Shown in pieces: positions 6,720-15,355 of a stretch of 64,000 nucleotides of DNA. This DNA is from a virus, in IMG/VR virus record IMGVR_UViG_3300027821_000007, positions 1 through 64,000 of that record; one strand, 5' to 3'. Position numbers and translations under genes: made by a program. Numbering within the stretch: position 1 is the stretch's first letter; every line of letters starts with the position of its first letter. A model generated the notes under the pieces. That model was not told where the DNA came from. It worked only from the letters and a program-made list of their open reading frames with translations, and did not search any database.

Positions 6720-7271
6720 TCAGGATCTGTCGAGGAACTCCCACTCGGGAGCGTCCTCGGGGGCCGCGTCGGCTATCTTCAACGGGCCCGAGGTTTCGAT
6801 GGCGCCATGGGTGGCGTCCATCATCGCAGTGGCGTAGCGGCTATAAAGCTCTGTTCCGAATTCTGTGTTTTCGCGAACGAGACGCTTCCACAAAGCCTTT
6901 ACGTCGTGTTCAGTCTTGGCTTTCAGGCGGATCCGGACGGAAACCGGACGGTCCTGAACCAGGAACAGGTCCATCTCATAGAGATGAGGGGCCAGTTCCT
7001 CGCGGGTGGTGACTTGTTGGGTTTCGATCTTGCGATACTCGGAAACCGAGATCGCGACGTCGTAGAGGTCCTCGAAGCTCAGGGCTTCGTCGGTATCCTC
7101 GTGCGGTTTGACCACCGCCTGGCCGCCCGGCAACCCAACGAGGACCGTCAGGTTATGCAGCCGGGCGTGGAGGATCATGTTGGCTGAATCCGTGCCAACG
7201 GCTTGCCTCATGCAATCGAGGTGTTCGAGCTGCTCGGTGGGGTGGCCCTGGCGGAAGACCGACATCTGCAT
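6720..7271 (-). CDS. Hypothetical protein, 183 aa
   Basis: Starts MQMSVFRQGHPTEQLEHLDC. Mixed alpha/beta, including a beta-hairpin LVQDRPVSVRIRLKAK and a helical end. It begins 1 nt after the stop of the upstream gene (TGACATG), so the two are translationally coupled and probably act together. Family unknown. Confidence 0.75.
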   Translation of the reverse strand: MQMSVFRQGHPTEQLEHLDCMRQAVGTDSANMILHARLHNLTVLVGLPGGQAVVKPHEDTDEALSFEDLYDVAISVSEYRKIETQQVTTREELAPHLYEMDLFLVQDRPVSVRIRLKAKTEHDVKALWKRLVRENTEFGTELYSRYATAMMDATHGAIETSGPLKIADAAPEDAPEWEFLDRS

Positions 7272-7272
7272 G

Positions 7273-7782
7273 TCAGGCCCTCCGCTGGTCGGTGAGAAGG
7301 TAATACGGCTGGACGTTGATGATTTTAACGTCCTCGATGGCCGTCACGTCGCCGATTTCCAGTTTTCCCATCAGGGAGGAGATTTCCTCCGGCTTGATCT
7401 GGACAAAGAAGTCCTTGGGGCGGGGTTGCTGTCCCGTGAAAACGTCGTGGACGGTGCCCTTGACGTTGTGGTCGGAATGACCTCGACACTGGATCTTCAC
7501 TGGGACAATGAGCGTGAGCTCGGCGTCCACCAGGTAATCCTGTGTCATGCGCTTGGGTTGGGACAGCATGAGATGCTGCTGGATCGGCTCGGCATATAGT
7601 TCTCGTGGACTTCGCCATACTTTGGCGGGGCCGTCCGTGAGTTCGACAACTCGTCTGACGTTGCCGCTGAGCTCCCACAGGAGGTCCTCGACCACGTCCT
7701 TGTCGGCCAGCATGCTCAACAGGGTGAGCCCGCTGACGTTGAGGATTTCGCCGTTGTCCTTGTGGATCATGAAATAGGACAT
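7273..7782 (-). CDS. Hypothetical protein, 169 aa
   Basis: Starts MSYFMIHKDNGEILNVSGLT and contains a beta-rich middle (YLVDAELTLIVPVKIQCRGH) and an acidic, strand-rich end. The ATG at 7782 is chosen because it follows a leader-like structure; the longer frame would read through it. First gene of the leftward block. Family unknown. Confidence 0.75.
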   Translation of the reverse strand: MSYFMIHKDNGEILNVSGLTLLSMLADKDVVEDLLWELSGNVRRVVELTDGPAKVWRSPRELYAEPIQQHLMLSQPKRMTQDYLVDAELTLIVPVKIQCRGHSDHNVKGTVHDVFTGQQPRPKDFFVQIKPEEISSLMGKLEIGDVTAIEDVKIINVQPYYLLTDQRRA

Positions 7783-7860
7783 GGGGTTTCCTTGTCTACC
7801 CGACGGTGCGCCGCGGTATGCGTCGCTTGCCTGCCGGAAACCTTGCGGTTTCGGAAACCC
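7783..7860 (-). promoter_or_regulatory. Leader RNA, copy 9 (divergent variant)
   Basis: Closing stem GGGTTTCC/GGAAACCC (8 bp) and GNRA-capped hairpin GAAACC-GCAA-GGTTTC. The CGGCAGGCAAG linker only partly matches GGCAGAGAG and hairpin 2 is larger. It is the leftward block's first leader. Confidence 0.6.
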
Positions 7861-8267
7861 GTCCCGGGGTGGCCTGGCGTAGCCAGGCGTAACCATACGG
7901 GGCGATATTCGTTACGTATATATGGCGATTATGCCGAGATGGATCAACCGGTTATCGACAATATTGTGGTGGACCTGAAATTCTCCGCTTGCGCGCGCCG
8001 GGCGTGGTGCTAGGTTTCCGGCTTCGCCGAAAACGAGTGAAGGCCCGGCGAGGACCGGGCCTTCGATCGATTTGAGGCGGAAAACTAGGCTTCCGGGTGA
8101 ATCAAAAGAGGATAGATAGGTCAGGCACGTCGTCCAGCAGTCTCCTGATATATAGATAACGCTCCACCCTACGCAAGCGTTTGTAGGTCAAGGCACCTCA
8201 CCCGGGCATCACACCGCCGTATGACAACCGTCATGCGGGCGTTACACCGGGGGGAGGAAACCGTCCC
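7861..8267. promoter_or_regulatory. Divergent intergenic region with hairpins, no clear gene
   Basis: About 400 bp between the leftward block and the rightward primase unit. Visible: an AT-rich stretch at 7908-7933, a CCGGCTTCGCCG hairpin near 8018, a bidirectional terminator-like hairpin AGGCCCGG/CCGGGCCT at 8041-8061, and an AT-rich TATATAGATAAC at 8150-8160. It probably holds divergent promoters, but none matches a consensus well enough to place. The minus-strand frame here shows no coding character. Confidence 0.5.
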
Positions 8268-8357
8268 ATGCGTGCATGCACAATTTCGATTTCGGTGGTC
8301 CAGCCGCATGGGAAAGCACGCGTCGACGTGAAGGACGTGATGCTGCCCTCCTTGTGA
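8268..8357 (+). CDS. Possible 29-residue leader protein before primase gene
   Basis: An ATG preceded by an excellent ribosome-binding site (GGGGGGAGGAAACC) opens a 29-codon frame starting MRACTISISVVQPHGKARVD. It ends in TGA ten bases before the primase ATG, so it could couple translation of the primase-helicase. No family. Confidence 0.5.
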   Translation: MRACTISISVVQPHGKARVDVKDVMLPSL

Positions 8358-8367
8358 GGGGGCGGCC

Positions 8368-10554
8368 ATGGACGACGCAGATCTCCACCGCTGCCAGAAC
8401 GACGGCCGGTTGCTGCGCTCCTACGTCGAGCGGCAGGTAAGGCTAAGGAAAGACGGGAAAAACTGGAAGGGGTTGTGCCCCTTCCACGACGAAAAGGACG
8501 GCTCCTTCACCGTCTACGACGACGGCCATTTTAAGTGCTACGGCTGCGGCGAGCGCGGCACTGTCTTCGACTACGTCAGGCTGCGTGACGGGATCACCAT
8601 TCCCGAAGCGATCGAACTGGTCGGACGGGAACAAGGCATGCACTCGTCGGAGCGGAAAGACCGGCCCCGGCCGGATCCAAAGCCCAACGGCGCCCACAAC
8701 GCCAATGGCGCCCACAACGCCAACGGTGCGCACGCCGAAACCTGGGTACCGCTCGCTCCGCCGCCACCCGACGCCGCCAAGCCAAGCGAAGCGCAGCTCG
8801 CCTGCGAGATGCTCCACGAATATGTCGGCGCCGACGACCGGGTGCTGTTCTACGTCCGCCGCTTCGAAGCCAAAGGCGACAAATCCAAGAAATTCCTGCC
8901 CCTGACCTTCGGCGCACTCGATGGCAAATGGGGCTGGCACACCCGAGCCGTGAACGCTCCCAAGCCACTTTACCGACTAAACGCCCTGGCCTTGGCTCCG
9001 CCCGACGCCGTGATCCTGCTCTGCGAGGGCGAGAAGGCCGCAGAAGCCGCCCAGAGGCTGTTTCCCGACCATGTGGCCATGGCATGGATGGGCGGGGTCA
9101 ACGGCGACGGCAGCGCCGATTTTGGGCCCCTGGCGAGCCGTGCAGTGGTCCTGTGGCCGGATGCCGATCAACCCGGCGCCGACGCCATGGACCGGATCAC
9201 CAAGCGGCTGGGCGAGCTACGCGTGCGCGATGCGCCCGCGCGCGCACGCGTGAGACGCCTCGACGTCAAGGGATTGTTCAAGGGGTTCGATGCCGCCGAC
9301 CTCGAGGCCGACCCGCCGGAAGACCCGGAAATATGGCTGAAAGAGCGGCTGGAGCCCGAACCGGAAGATCCCGACCTGCCCGCCGGCGAGATCCAGATCG
9401 CCCAGGGCACCATCCGGCCGATCAGCGCCATCCCGCCCCGCCAGTGGGCCTACGGCAGCTTCATGCTGTTCGGCTCGGCCGCCGTCATCGGCGCCATGGA
9501 CGGGGCCGGGAAAGGCATCATCGCGGTCGGCACGCTGTTGGCCTTCATCACCGGCAAACCCCTGCTGGGCGAGCATGTGTGGCGCAAGGGACCGGTCGCG
9601 ATCATCACCTACGAAGACGATCAGGAGGAATGGGAACGCCGGATCGCCGCCGCCTGCATGCTCCACCAACTCGACTACGAGACCGTCATGGCCGACATCT
9701 ACTTTTTCAACAAACCCGGCGGCAAGGTGACGATCGCCGCCCCGACAAAGAACGGGCTCGTGTTTCCGGACAGCCCGCGCATCGTGCATTTTCTCAAAAA
9801 ATACCAGATCACCCTGCTGATCATCGATCCGTTCAACAGCGCCCACACCCTGGACGACGGCAACAACAACGTGGCGATCGCCGCGGTGGCCCAGGAAATC
9901 ACCGCGATCGCCCAGAAAAGCCGGGTCGCCTGCCTATTGCTCCACCATCTCCGCAAGGGCGCCGTGGGCAGCGTCGACGATCTCATGGGCGCGGTCGCCC
10001 TGCGCGCCAACTTCCGATCCTGCCGGATCCTCCAGGTCGCCGACGAGGAAACCGCCAAAAACATGGGGATTACAGCCAAAAACGCTTGGCAATACCTCTC
10101 CGTGGTCGGCTCGAAAGAAAACTACGCCCCGCCCCTGGCCGACCGGATGTGGTTCCACAAAGCCAACTTCGACCTGGGCAACCCCGACGGTCTCTACAAA
10201 GGCGACAGCGTCGGCGCGATCGAACTCTGGAAACCACCCCCCGTGTTCGAAGGCCTCGACCTCTCCGTGCTCCGCGACGTGTTCGACGTCATGGCTGCAA
10301 CGCTGCATGCCAAAAGCCCGCTTTGCAAGGAGTTACCTTGGATCGGAGACCCGCTGGTCGCCCAGGACAAGACCGTCGCCGAAGCCAAGAAGATAGTATC
10401 TATCTGGTTGGAAAGTCAGACACTTATCCCCGGCAAGGAATTCAGGAACGAACGCCGCAATCTGGTCCAGACGCTGGTCCCCAACCCAGTCAAGGTCGCC
10501 GAGATGATCGCCGATTTGGCTGGTAGTTCGAACCAGGGGTTCGCCGATGACTAA
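8368..10554 (+). CDS. Primase-helicase (CHC2 zinc finger, TOPRIM, RecA/RepA-like helicase)
   Basis: Key replication enzyme, 728 residues, combining RNA-primer synthesis and DNA unwinding. N-terminal CHC2-type zinc finger: C37, H40 (CPFH) and C57, C60 (CYGC). A TOPRIM-like domain follows at about 215-270 (VILLCEGEKAAEAA, then VVLWPDADQPG). C-terminal AAA_25/RepA-like ATPase: Walker A GAMDGAGKGIIA (about 375), Walker B LLIIDPFNS (about 484) and the LLLHHLRKG sensor strand (about 523). A poly-Ala/Asn/His linker (NGAHNANGAHNANGAHAET) repeats NGAHNA. It lies alone on the plus strand and directly precedes an origin-like repeat block. Confidence 0.9.
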   Translation: MDDADLHRCQNDGRLLRSYVERQVRLRKDGKNWKGLCPFHDEKDGSFTVYDDGHFKCYGCGERGTVFDYVRLRDGITIPEAIELVGREQGMHSSERKDRPRPDPKPNGAHNANGAHNANGAHAETWVPLAPPPPDAAKPSEAQLACEMLHEYVGADDRVLFYVRRFEAKGDKSKKFLPLTFGALDGKWGWHTRAVNAPKPLYRLNALALAPPDAVILLCEGEKAAEAAQRLFPDHVAMAWMGGVNGDGSADFGPLASRAVVLWPDADQPGADAMDRITKRLGELRVRDAPARARVRRLDVKGLFKGFDAADLEADPPEDPEIWLKERLEPEPEDPDLPAGEIQIAQGTIRPISAIPPRQWAYGSFMLFGSAAVIGAMDGAGKGIIAVGTLLAFITGKPLLGEHVWRKGPVAIITYEDDQEEWERRIAAACMLHQLDYETVMADIYFFNKPGGKVTIAAPTKNGLVFPDSPRIVHFLKKYQITLLIIDPFNSAHTLDDGNNNVAIAAVAQEITAIAQKSRVACLLLHHLRKGAVGSVDDLMGAVALRANFRSCRILQVADEETAKNMGITAKNAWQYLSVVGSKENYAPPLADRMWFHKANFDLGNPDGLYKGDSVGAIELWKPPPVFEGLDLSVLRDVFDVMAATLHAKSPLCKELPWIGDPLVAQDKTVAEAKKIVSIWLESQTLIPGKEFRNERRNLVQTLVPNPVKVAEMIADLAGSSNQGFADD

Positions 10555-10562
10555 CCTCCAAA

Positions 10563-10840
10563 ACCTCAGCAAAACCTCAGCAAACCTCGACGGTCATTCC
10601 ACTGCTGAGGTGCTGAGGTTTTTCTATACTACGTATAGGGGTAAACCTCAGCAGCAAAATCGCCAAAATGCACCTCAGCAAAACCTCAGCACCGCTCCGC
10701 TGCGCTCGGGTCGTGACCTCCCCCCCCCACCAAGAGGGGGGCGCCTAAGCGCGCCCCCCCCCGTGCTTTGGGCACGGGGGAACCTCTTGGTGGGGGGGTA
10801 CGGCACGGGTCACCTGGGCGAAAAAGTCAGCACCTCAGCA
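10563..10840. repeat. CCTCAGC iteron cluster, origin-like
   Basis: Six direct copies of CCTCAGC (at 10564, 10575, 10646, 10673, 10684, 10833) plus two inverted copies (10604, 10612) lie within about 275 bp after the primase gene, several spaced as AACCTCAGCAAA. An AT-rich segment (CTATACTACGTATAG) sits in the middle and a cloverleaf inverted repeat on the right. Iterons plus AT-rich core beside a primase-helicase is the usual picture of a replication origin; not proven. Confidence 0.6.
10722..10798. repeat. Long inverted repeat with two inner hairpins (cloverleaf)
   Basis: A perfect 16-bp arm (10722-10737 with 10783-10798) encloses two further hairpins: GGGGGGCGC/GCGCCCCCC around 10736-10758 and CCCCCGTGC/GCACGGGGG at 10758-10780. 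It can extrude as a three-armed structure in DNA or fold in RNA on either strand. No T-tract, so it is not a normal terminator. Confidence 0.75.
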
Positions 10841-10861
10841 TCGCAAGAAAGGAACCGTCCA

Positions 10862-11371
10862 ATGGCTGAGATCAAGACCATGTCCACCATCGAAGCCCTG
10901 GAACTGCGCATCCTGGAACTCGAGGAACTGCTCGATCAGCGGCCTCGTCGGTGGGGAAATCCACACCAACACCGGCGTGATCGGCAGAAAACCAGCGCCA
11001 CGGTCAGCCTTATCCCGATGGGAGACGCGGGAGTGCTGCAATGTCCCAGATGTCGCTCAGAGGACGGCTATCTGCACCACAACGAGATCACGGTGTTCGA
11101 TCGGGGAGAGGATGACGTCTGGACTGAAGTCACCACCGTACAGGGCGGCAGGATCTCCTCTCATCGACTTCCGTCAAGGCTTTGCGACAATCCATCCTCC
11201 CGCAGGGATGGCATCCGTATCGGCTTCTGGTGCGAGGTGTGCGGCCCCGAACATCCCTATGACGCATCCACCATCTGGCTGGAATTCGCCCAGCACAAGG
11301 GCAACACCCTGGTGTCCTGGCGGTTCGATCCGGACGAAGCGCACGTGAGCTCGTGGGGCGACCAGCGGTAA
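10862..11371 (+). CDS. Zinc-ribbon hypothetical phage protein, 169 aa
   Basis: Short helical N-terminus (TIEALELRILELEELLDQ), then CPRC and CEVC pairs about 78 residues apart enclosing a beta-rich region with YLHHNEITVFDRGEDD, NPSSRRDGIRIGFWCEVCG and AQHKGNTLVSW. This 'LHH...NPSSRR...FWCE.C' pattern marks a conserved phage/prophage family of unknown role, probably metal-binding. The ATG at 10862 has GAAAGGAA upstream; the longer in-frame extension reads through the origin-like repeats and is not coding. Confidence 0.75.
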   Translation: MAEIKTMSTIEALELRILELEELLDQRPRRWGNPHQHRRDRQKTSATVSLIPMGDAGVLQCPRCRSEDGYLHHNEITVFDRGEDDVWTEVTTVQGGRISSHRLPSRLCDNPSSRRDGIRIGFWCEVCGPEHPYDASTIWLEFAQHKGNTLVSWRFDPDEAHVSSWGDQR

Positions 11372-11386
11372 ACCGCCAATCGTGGA

Positions 11387-11434
11387 AATCCGCCAATCTG
11401 CGGACGGCAGATTTAGCCGGCAGATTGGCGGATT
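11387..11434. repeat. 15-bp inverted repeat upstream of array
   Basis: AATCCGCCAATCTGC and its exact reverse complement flank an 18-nt loop, just after the zinc-ribbon gene. It could act as a terminator (no T-run), an operator, or the boundary of the array. Confidence 0.7.
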
Positions 11435-11438
11435 ACGC

Positions 11439-11468
11439 GCGGTTATGTGCGGTTACGTGCGGTTACAT
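11439..11468. repeat. Three tandem 10-bp repeats GCGGTTAYRT
   Basis: GCGGTTATGT, GCGGTTACGT and GCGGTTACAT in direct tandem, followed by a degenerate GCGCGGTTGCGC. Ten-base spacing places each copy on the same face of the helix, as expected of a protein-binding iteron site. Confidence 0.6.
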
Positions 11469-11486
11469 GCGCGGTTGCGCGAAACT

Positions 11487-11514
11487 GCTCGAAAATAATC
11501 AGCTAGTTTCGAGC
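11487..11514. repeat. 8-bp hairpin GCTCGAAA/TTTCGAGC at array edge
   Basis: Inverted repeat with a 12-nt AT-rich loop, ending 6 bp before the first recognisable array motif. If the array is transcribed leftward, this lies at the 3' end and could end or protect the transcript. Confidence 0.55.
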
Positions 11515-11520
11515 AACCCA

Positions 11521-14500
11521 GGCGCTCAAGCTCAACGGTTCACTCGCGCGACTGGGCTGCGCTCGTGGATTTCGGTTCAGTCGGTATTTTCGGCTGCGCT
11601 CGCGGACAACGGTTCGGTCAGGATCTCTGGCTGCGCTCGTTCAGCACGGTTCGCTCCAGTGGAACGGCTGCGCTCACTTATGTCGGTTCGGTCAGAAAGC
11701 TCGGCTACGCTCGACCTGTTCGGTTCGATCATCTTTCACGGCTACGCTCTCGTGGGCGCGGTTCGATCATCTGTCACGGCTGCGCTCCTACATCACGGTT
11801 CGTTCGGGGGCCCGGGCTGAGCTCGTCAAGTTCGGTTCGGTCGGCTGTCTCGGCTGCGCTCACACCCCACGGTTCGATCGGTGTGGTTGGCTGCGCTCAT
11901 TGAGATCGGTTCATGCGGTTTGCCCGGCTGCGCTCTTGTGCTTTGGTTCGGTCTGCGGTCAAGGCTGCGCTCTGTAACGACGGTTCACTCCCAATCTCTG
12001 GCTACGCTCGTGACTGGCGGTTCGCTCCAATTTTGCGGCTACGCTCGTGGAGCAAGGTTCGATCGCGGACAACGGCTGCGCTCTGGCGTGTGGGTTCGAT
12101 CTCATCAATCGGCTACGCTCTCCTACTACGGTTCCCGCGGTGATTGCGGCTGCGCTCGATGGCGGCGGTTCCTTCCTGTATTGCGGCTACGCTCCATTGA
12201 TACGGTTCTCTCGCCCGAGGAGGCTGCGCTCGTTTGCCGCGGTTCCTTCCTTATCGACGGCTACGCTCCATTGGCACGGTTCTTTCGCCCCATCGCGGCT
12301 GCGCTCAATGGCCATGGTTCGTTCGGCCGGGTCGGCTGCGCTCGTCTGCCGCGGTTCAATCATCTTACACGGCTGTGCTCGCTATTGACGGTTCGCTCCT
12401 TTGCGTCGGCTGCGCTCGTTCGGTTTGGTTCACTCCCGAGGGTTGGCTGCGCTCACATACTTTGGTTCGGTCGTTCCGGTTGGCTACGCTCTGTCATGAC
12501 GGTTCGTTCAGCCTTGATGGCTACGCTCTCTTTTCTCGGTTCGTTCGGAGACCTCAACTGCGCTCGCAGAACACGGTTCACTCGCAATAGCCGGCTACGC
12601 TCATCGGATACGGTTCACTTCCCACTGCATGGCTGCACTCGACTTGGACGGATCCCACGACGATTGCGGTTGCGCTCTTTGGTGCCGTTTCATTCGGCTG
12701 GCCTGGCTGCGCTCTTATAGCCCGGTTCGTTCTCCCTTAACGGCTACGCTCGCAAAGCTTGGTTCTCTCGCTGTCTATGGCTGCGCTCCTGCGAGACGGT
12801 TCATTCCAGCGGAACGGCTGCGCACGGTTACGATGGTTCGCTCCTTCACAACGGCTACGCTCATATCACGCGGTTCACTCTTGCGATGCGGCTACGCTCG
12901 ATTGTCACGGTTCCTACCTTGCTACGGCTACGCACAAGGGCATCGGTTCTGTCACGCTTGCGGCTGCGCTCGCACACTTTGGTTCGCTCCACGAGCAGGG
13001 CTGCGCTCACAAGACACGGTTCGCTTCACTGTCACGGCTGCTCGATGAAAGCGATGACGGCACGAATTGCCAGGAAAAGAGCGAAGCCTAACCATACTGC
13101 GTCGATGAACTCAGTCATGACTAACCGCACTCCCATTCTACTGTTCACTCGAATTCCCAGGTTGCGCTCTTGGCACGCGGTTCGATCTACTGTTTCGGCT
13201 GTGCTCGACAAGTGCGGTTCAGTCTACTTCCCCGGTTACGCTCCCGCATTCAGGTTCATTCTTCAACAACGGCTGCGCTCATGGCCTGCGGTTCGCTCCG
13301 TTCGCATGGCTGTGCTCTCTCGCTTCGGTTCTTTCAACCAGTTCGGCTACGCTCTGCCTTTCAGGTTCAATCCGATGTGACGGCTACGCTCACATACTTC
13401 GGTTCTCATCCGCTCACCGGCTACGCTCTCTTCAGACGGTTCATTCAGCCAATCGTGGCTGCGCTCACACCACACGGTTCATTCACTCTCAACGGCTACG
13501 CTCTCCCTAACACGGTTCACACCGATACCACGGCTACGCTCATGCCTTCCGGTTCATTCCGAGACGCGTGGCTGTGCTCAGCTCTTCCGGTTCGTTCCAA
13601 GACTTCGGCTGCGCTCTTCATTCATGGTTCTCTAGCTGCTTATGGCTGCGCTCGTTATCTCCGGTTCGGTCGAAAATGGCGGCTGCGCTCAAGATCTACG
13701 TCTCAGTCTCGAACTTCGGCTGCGCTCCATCGTGACGGTTCGCTCTAGTACGTCGGCTGCGCTCCAGTGTCTCGGTTCGTTCAGTTCTCCTGGCTGCGCT
13801 CATGATCAACGGTTCCATCTCGATAAACGGCTGCGCTCTAGCTCATCGGTTCGTGCGATATTTACGGCTGCGCTCTCGGTTTTTGGTTCAGTCCTTTTCT
13901 CCGGCTACGCACCTACGTTGCGGTTCTCTGATGAGGATCGGCTACGCTTCTTGACATCGGATCGGTCTTTTCTGCCGGCTACGCTCGCTACCTCCGGTTC
14001 GGTCTTCTATGACGGCTACGCTCGCATTTAACGGTTCGTTCCAACGCTTCGGCTGCGCTCGCGTCCAATGGTTCAATCCGGCAAGACGGCTGCGCTCTCG
14101 GACTTCGGTTCGTTCATTGTTAGCGGCTGCGCTCAACACAACGGTTCCATCCTGTCGTTCGGCTGCGCTCCTCGCAGGCGGTTCACTCAGAATCCATGGC
14201 TGCGCTATCGTTTCACGGTTCACACTCTGCGTTCGGCTGCGCTCGGCAATTATGGTTCGGTCAGGCTCTATGGCTGCGCTCCCTTTGGTCGTTTCATTCA
14301 AATGCGTCGGCTGCGCTCCTGCGGCCCGGTTCACTCCGAACGCTCGGCTGCGCTCAGTCTCGACGGTTCAGTCGCATCGTTCGGCTGCGCTCGCCGCACG
14401 CGGTTCATTCTGATGCGAAGGCTGCGCTCCTGTCTGACGGTTCATGCTCAAGGTGTGGCTGCGCTCACGTGGGCAGGTTCGTTCAGTTCTTCCGGCTGCG

Positions 14501-15355
14501 CTCAACAAAGACGGTTCACTCTTCGCGTCCGGCTAACGCTCTTCTGCGTCGGTTCACTGCCAGCGGTCGGCTGCGCTCAGCGGTGTTGGTTCGTTCCTGT
14601 GGATCGGCTGCGCTCTGCGGCAACGGTTCTCTACCACTGTACGGCTGCGCTCTCCAACCTAGGTTCATTCCGATGTTACGGCTGCGCTCCCCTGGTGCAG
14701 TTCTCTCGGTCTCGTGGGCTACGCTCGCTTGCAACGGTTCATTCATCCATAACGGCTGCGCTCCTGGCGTACGGTTCGGTCATTTATCACGGCTGCGTTC
14801 AAGCCCCTTGGTTCGCTCTGGCACGATGACTGCGCTCCCTAACTTCGGTTCAGTCGGCGATTATGGCTTCGATCTCTTGCCATGGTTCACTCGTTTCCTC
14901 TGGCTACGCTCTCTCTTTACGGTTCACACCCTTGAATAGGCTACGCTCACCTTGCCCGGTTCTTTCGTGACAACCGGCTGCAATCGCCTGTTTCGGTTCA
15001 TTCAAACAACTCGGCTGCGCTCATGGAGAGCGTTTCAATCGAGGATCACGGCTGCGCTCAACTTCGTTCGGTTCCCTCCGGCGCGACGGCTGGGCTCGCG
15101 GTGGTAAGGTTCACACCCGCAAGGTGTCGGTTCGCTCGCGAAGTACGGTTCCTTCCGAGATGTTGGCTACGCTCGCAGACTTAGGCTCGGTCTCGTGCTT
15201 CGGCTGCGCACGGTCTCTCCGGTTCCCTCACACAACACGGCTGCGCTCCCGCGGCTCGGTTCATTCGCAATTTATGGCTGCGCTCTTGCGCATCGGTTCA
15301 CTTCATCGACGCGGCTACGCTCGCACCAATCGGTTCATTTACACGATGCGGCTAC
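11521..15355 (-). repeat. 37-bp two-motif array with variable 9-nt spacers, ~100 units
   Basis: On the plus strand the unit is GGCTRCGCTC, 9 variable nt, GGTTCRNTC, 9 variable nt. I parsed about 100 units by eye from 11521 to 15355. Spacers are nearly always 9 nt (a few 8 or 10, one 12), usually end in C and differ almost everywhere. Motif variants are mostly single substitutions (GGCTACGCTC, GGCTGTGCTC, GGTTCATTC). The single gap (13043-13140) carries a tiny minus-strand ORF. The array's right end is in phase with the stop codon of the 15352-16347 gene. A 37-nt period is not a multiple of 3, so plus-strand frames stay open by composition, not because they code. Minus orientation is inferred from the two minus genes attached to it. 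Confidence 0.9.
13032..13118 (-). CDS. 28-residue membrane peptide inside the array
   Basis: The only sizeable interruption of the array carries an ATG-initiated frame: MTEFIDAVWLGFALFLAIRA, then a short tail ending in Pro and TGA. It is one strong transmembrane helix with an acidic N-terminus. A GGGAGTG ribosome-binding candidate lies upstream with long spacing. The stop codon overlaps array sequence. Coding is supported by composition and by its exact fit to the interruption; family unknown. Confidence 0.55.
   Translation of the reverse strand: MTEFIDAVWLGFALFLAIRAVIAFIEQP

Noticed and set aside
11521-15355. Array as a CRISPR
   Set aside because: Repeat pairs are only 9-10 nt, two different repeats alternate, spacers are 9 nt and no cas gene is in the window. 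CRISPR repeats are longer and uniform.
11521-15355. GGTTCRNTC as tRNA T-arms (B-box GGTTCRANTCC)
   Set aside because: The loop is one base too short, the A after R is variable, and no cloverleaf or acceptor pairs surround it.
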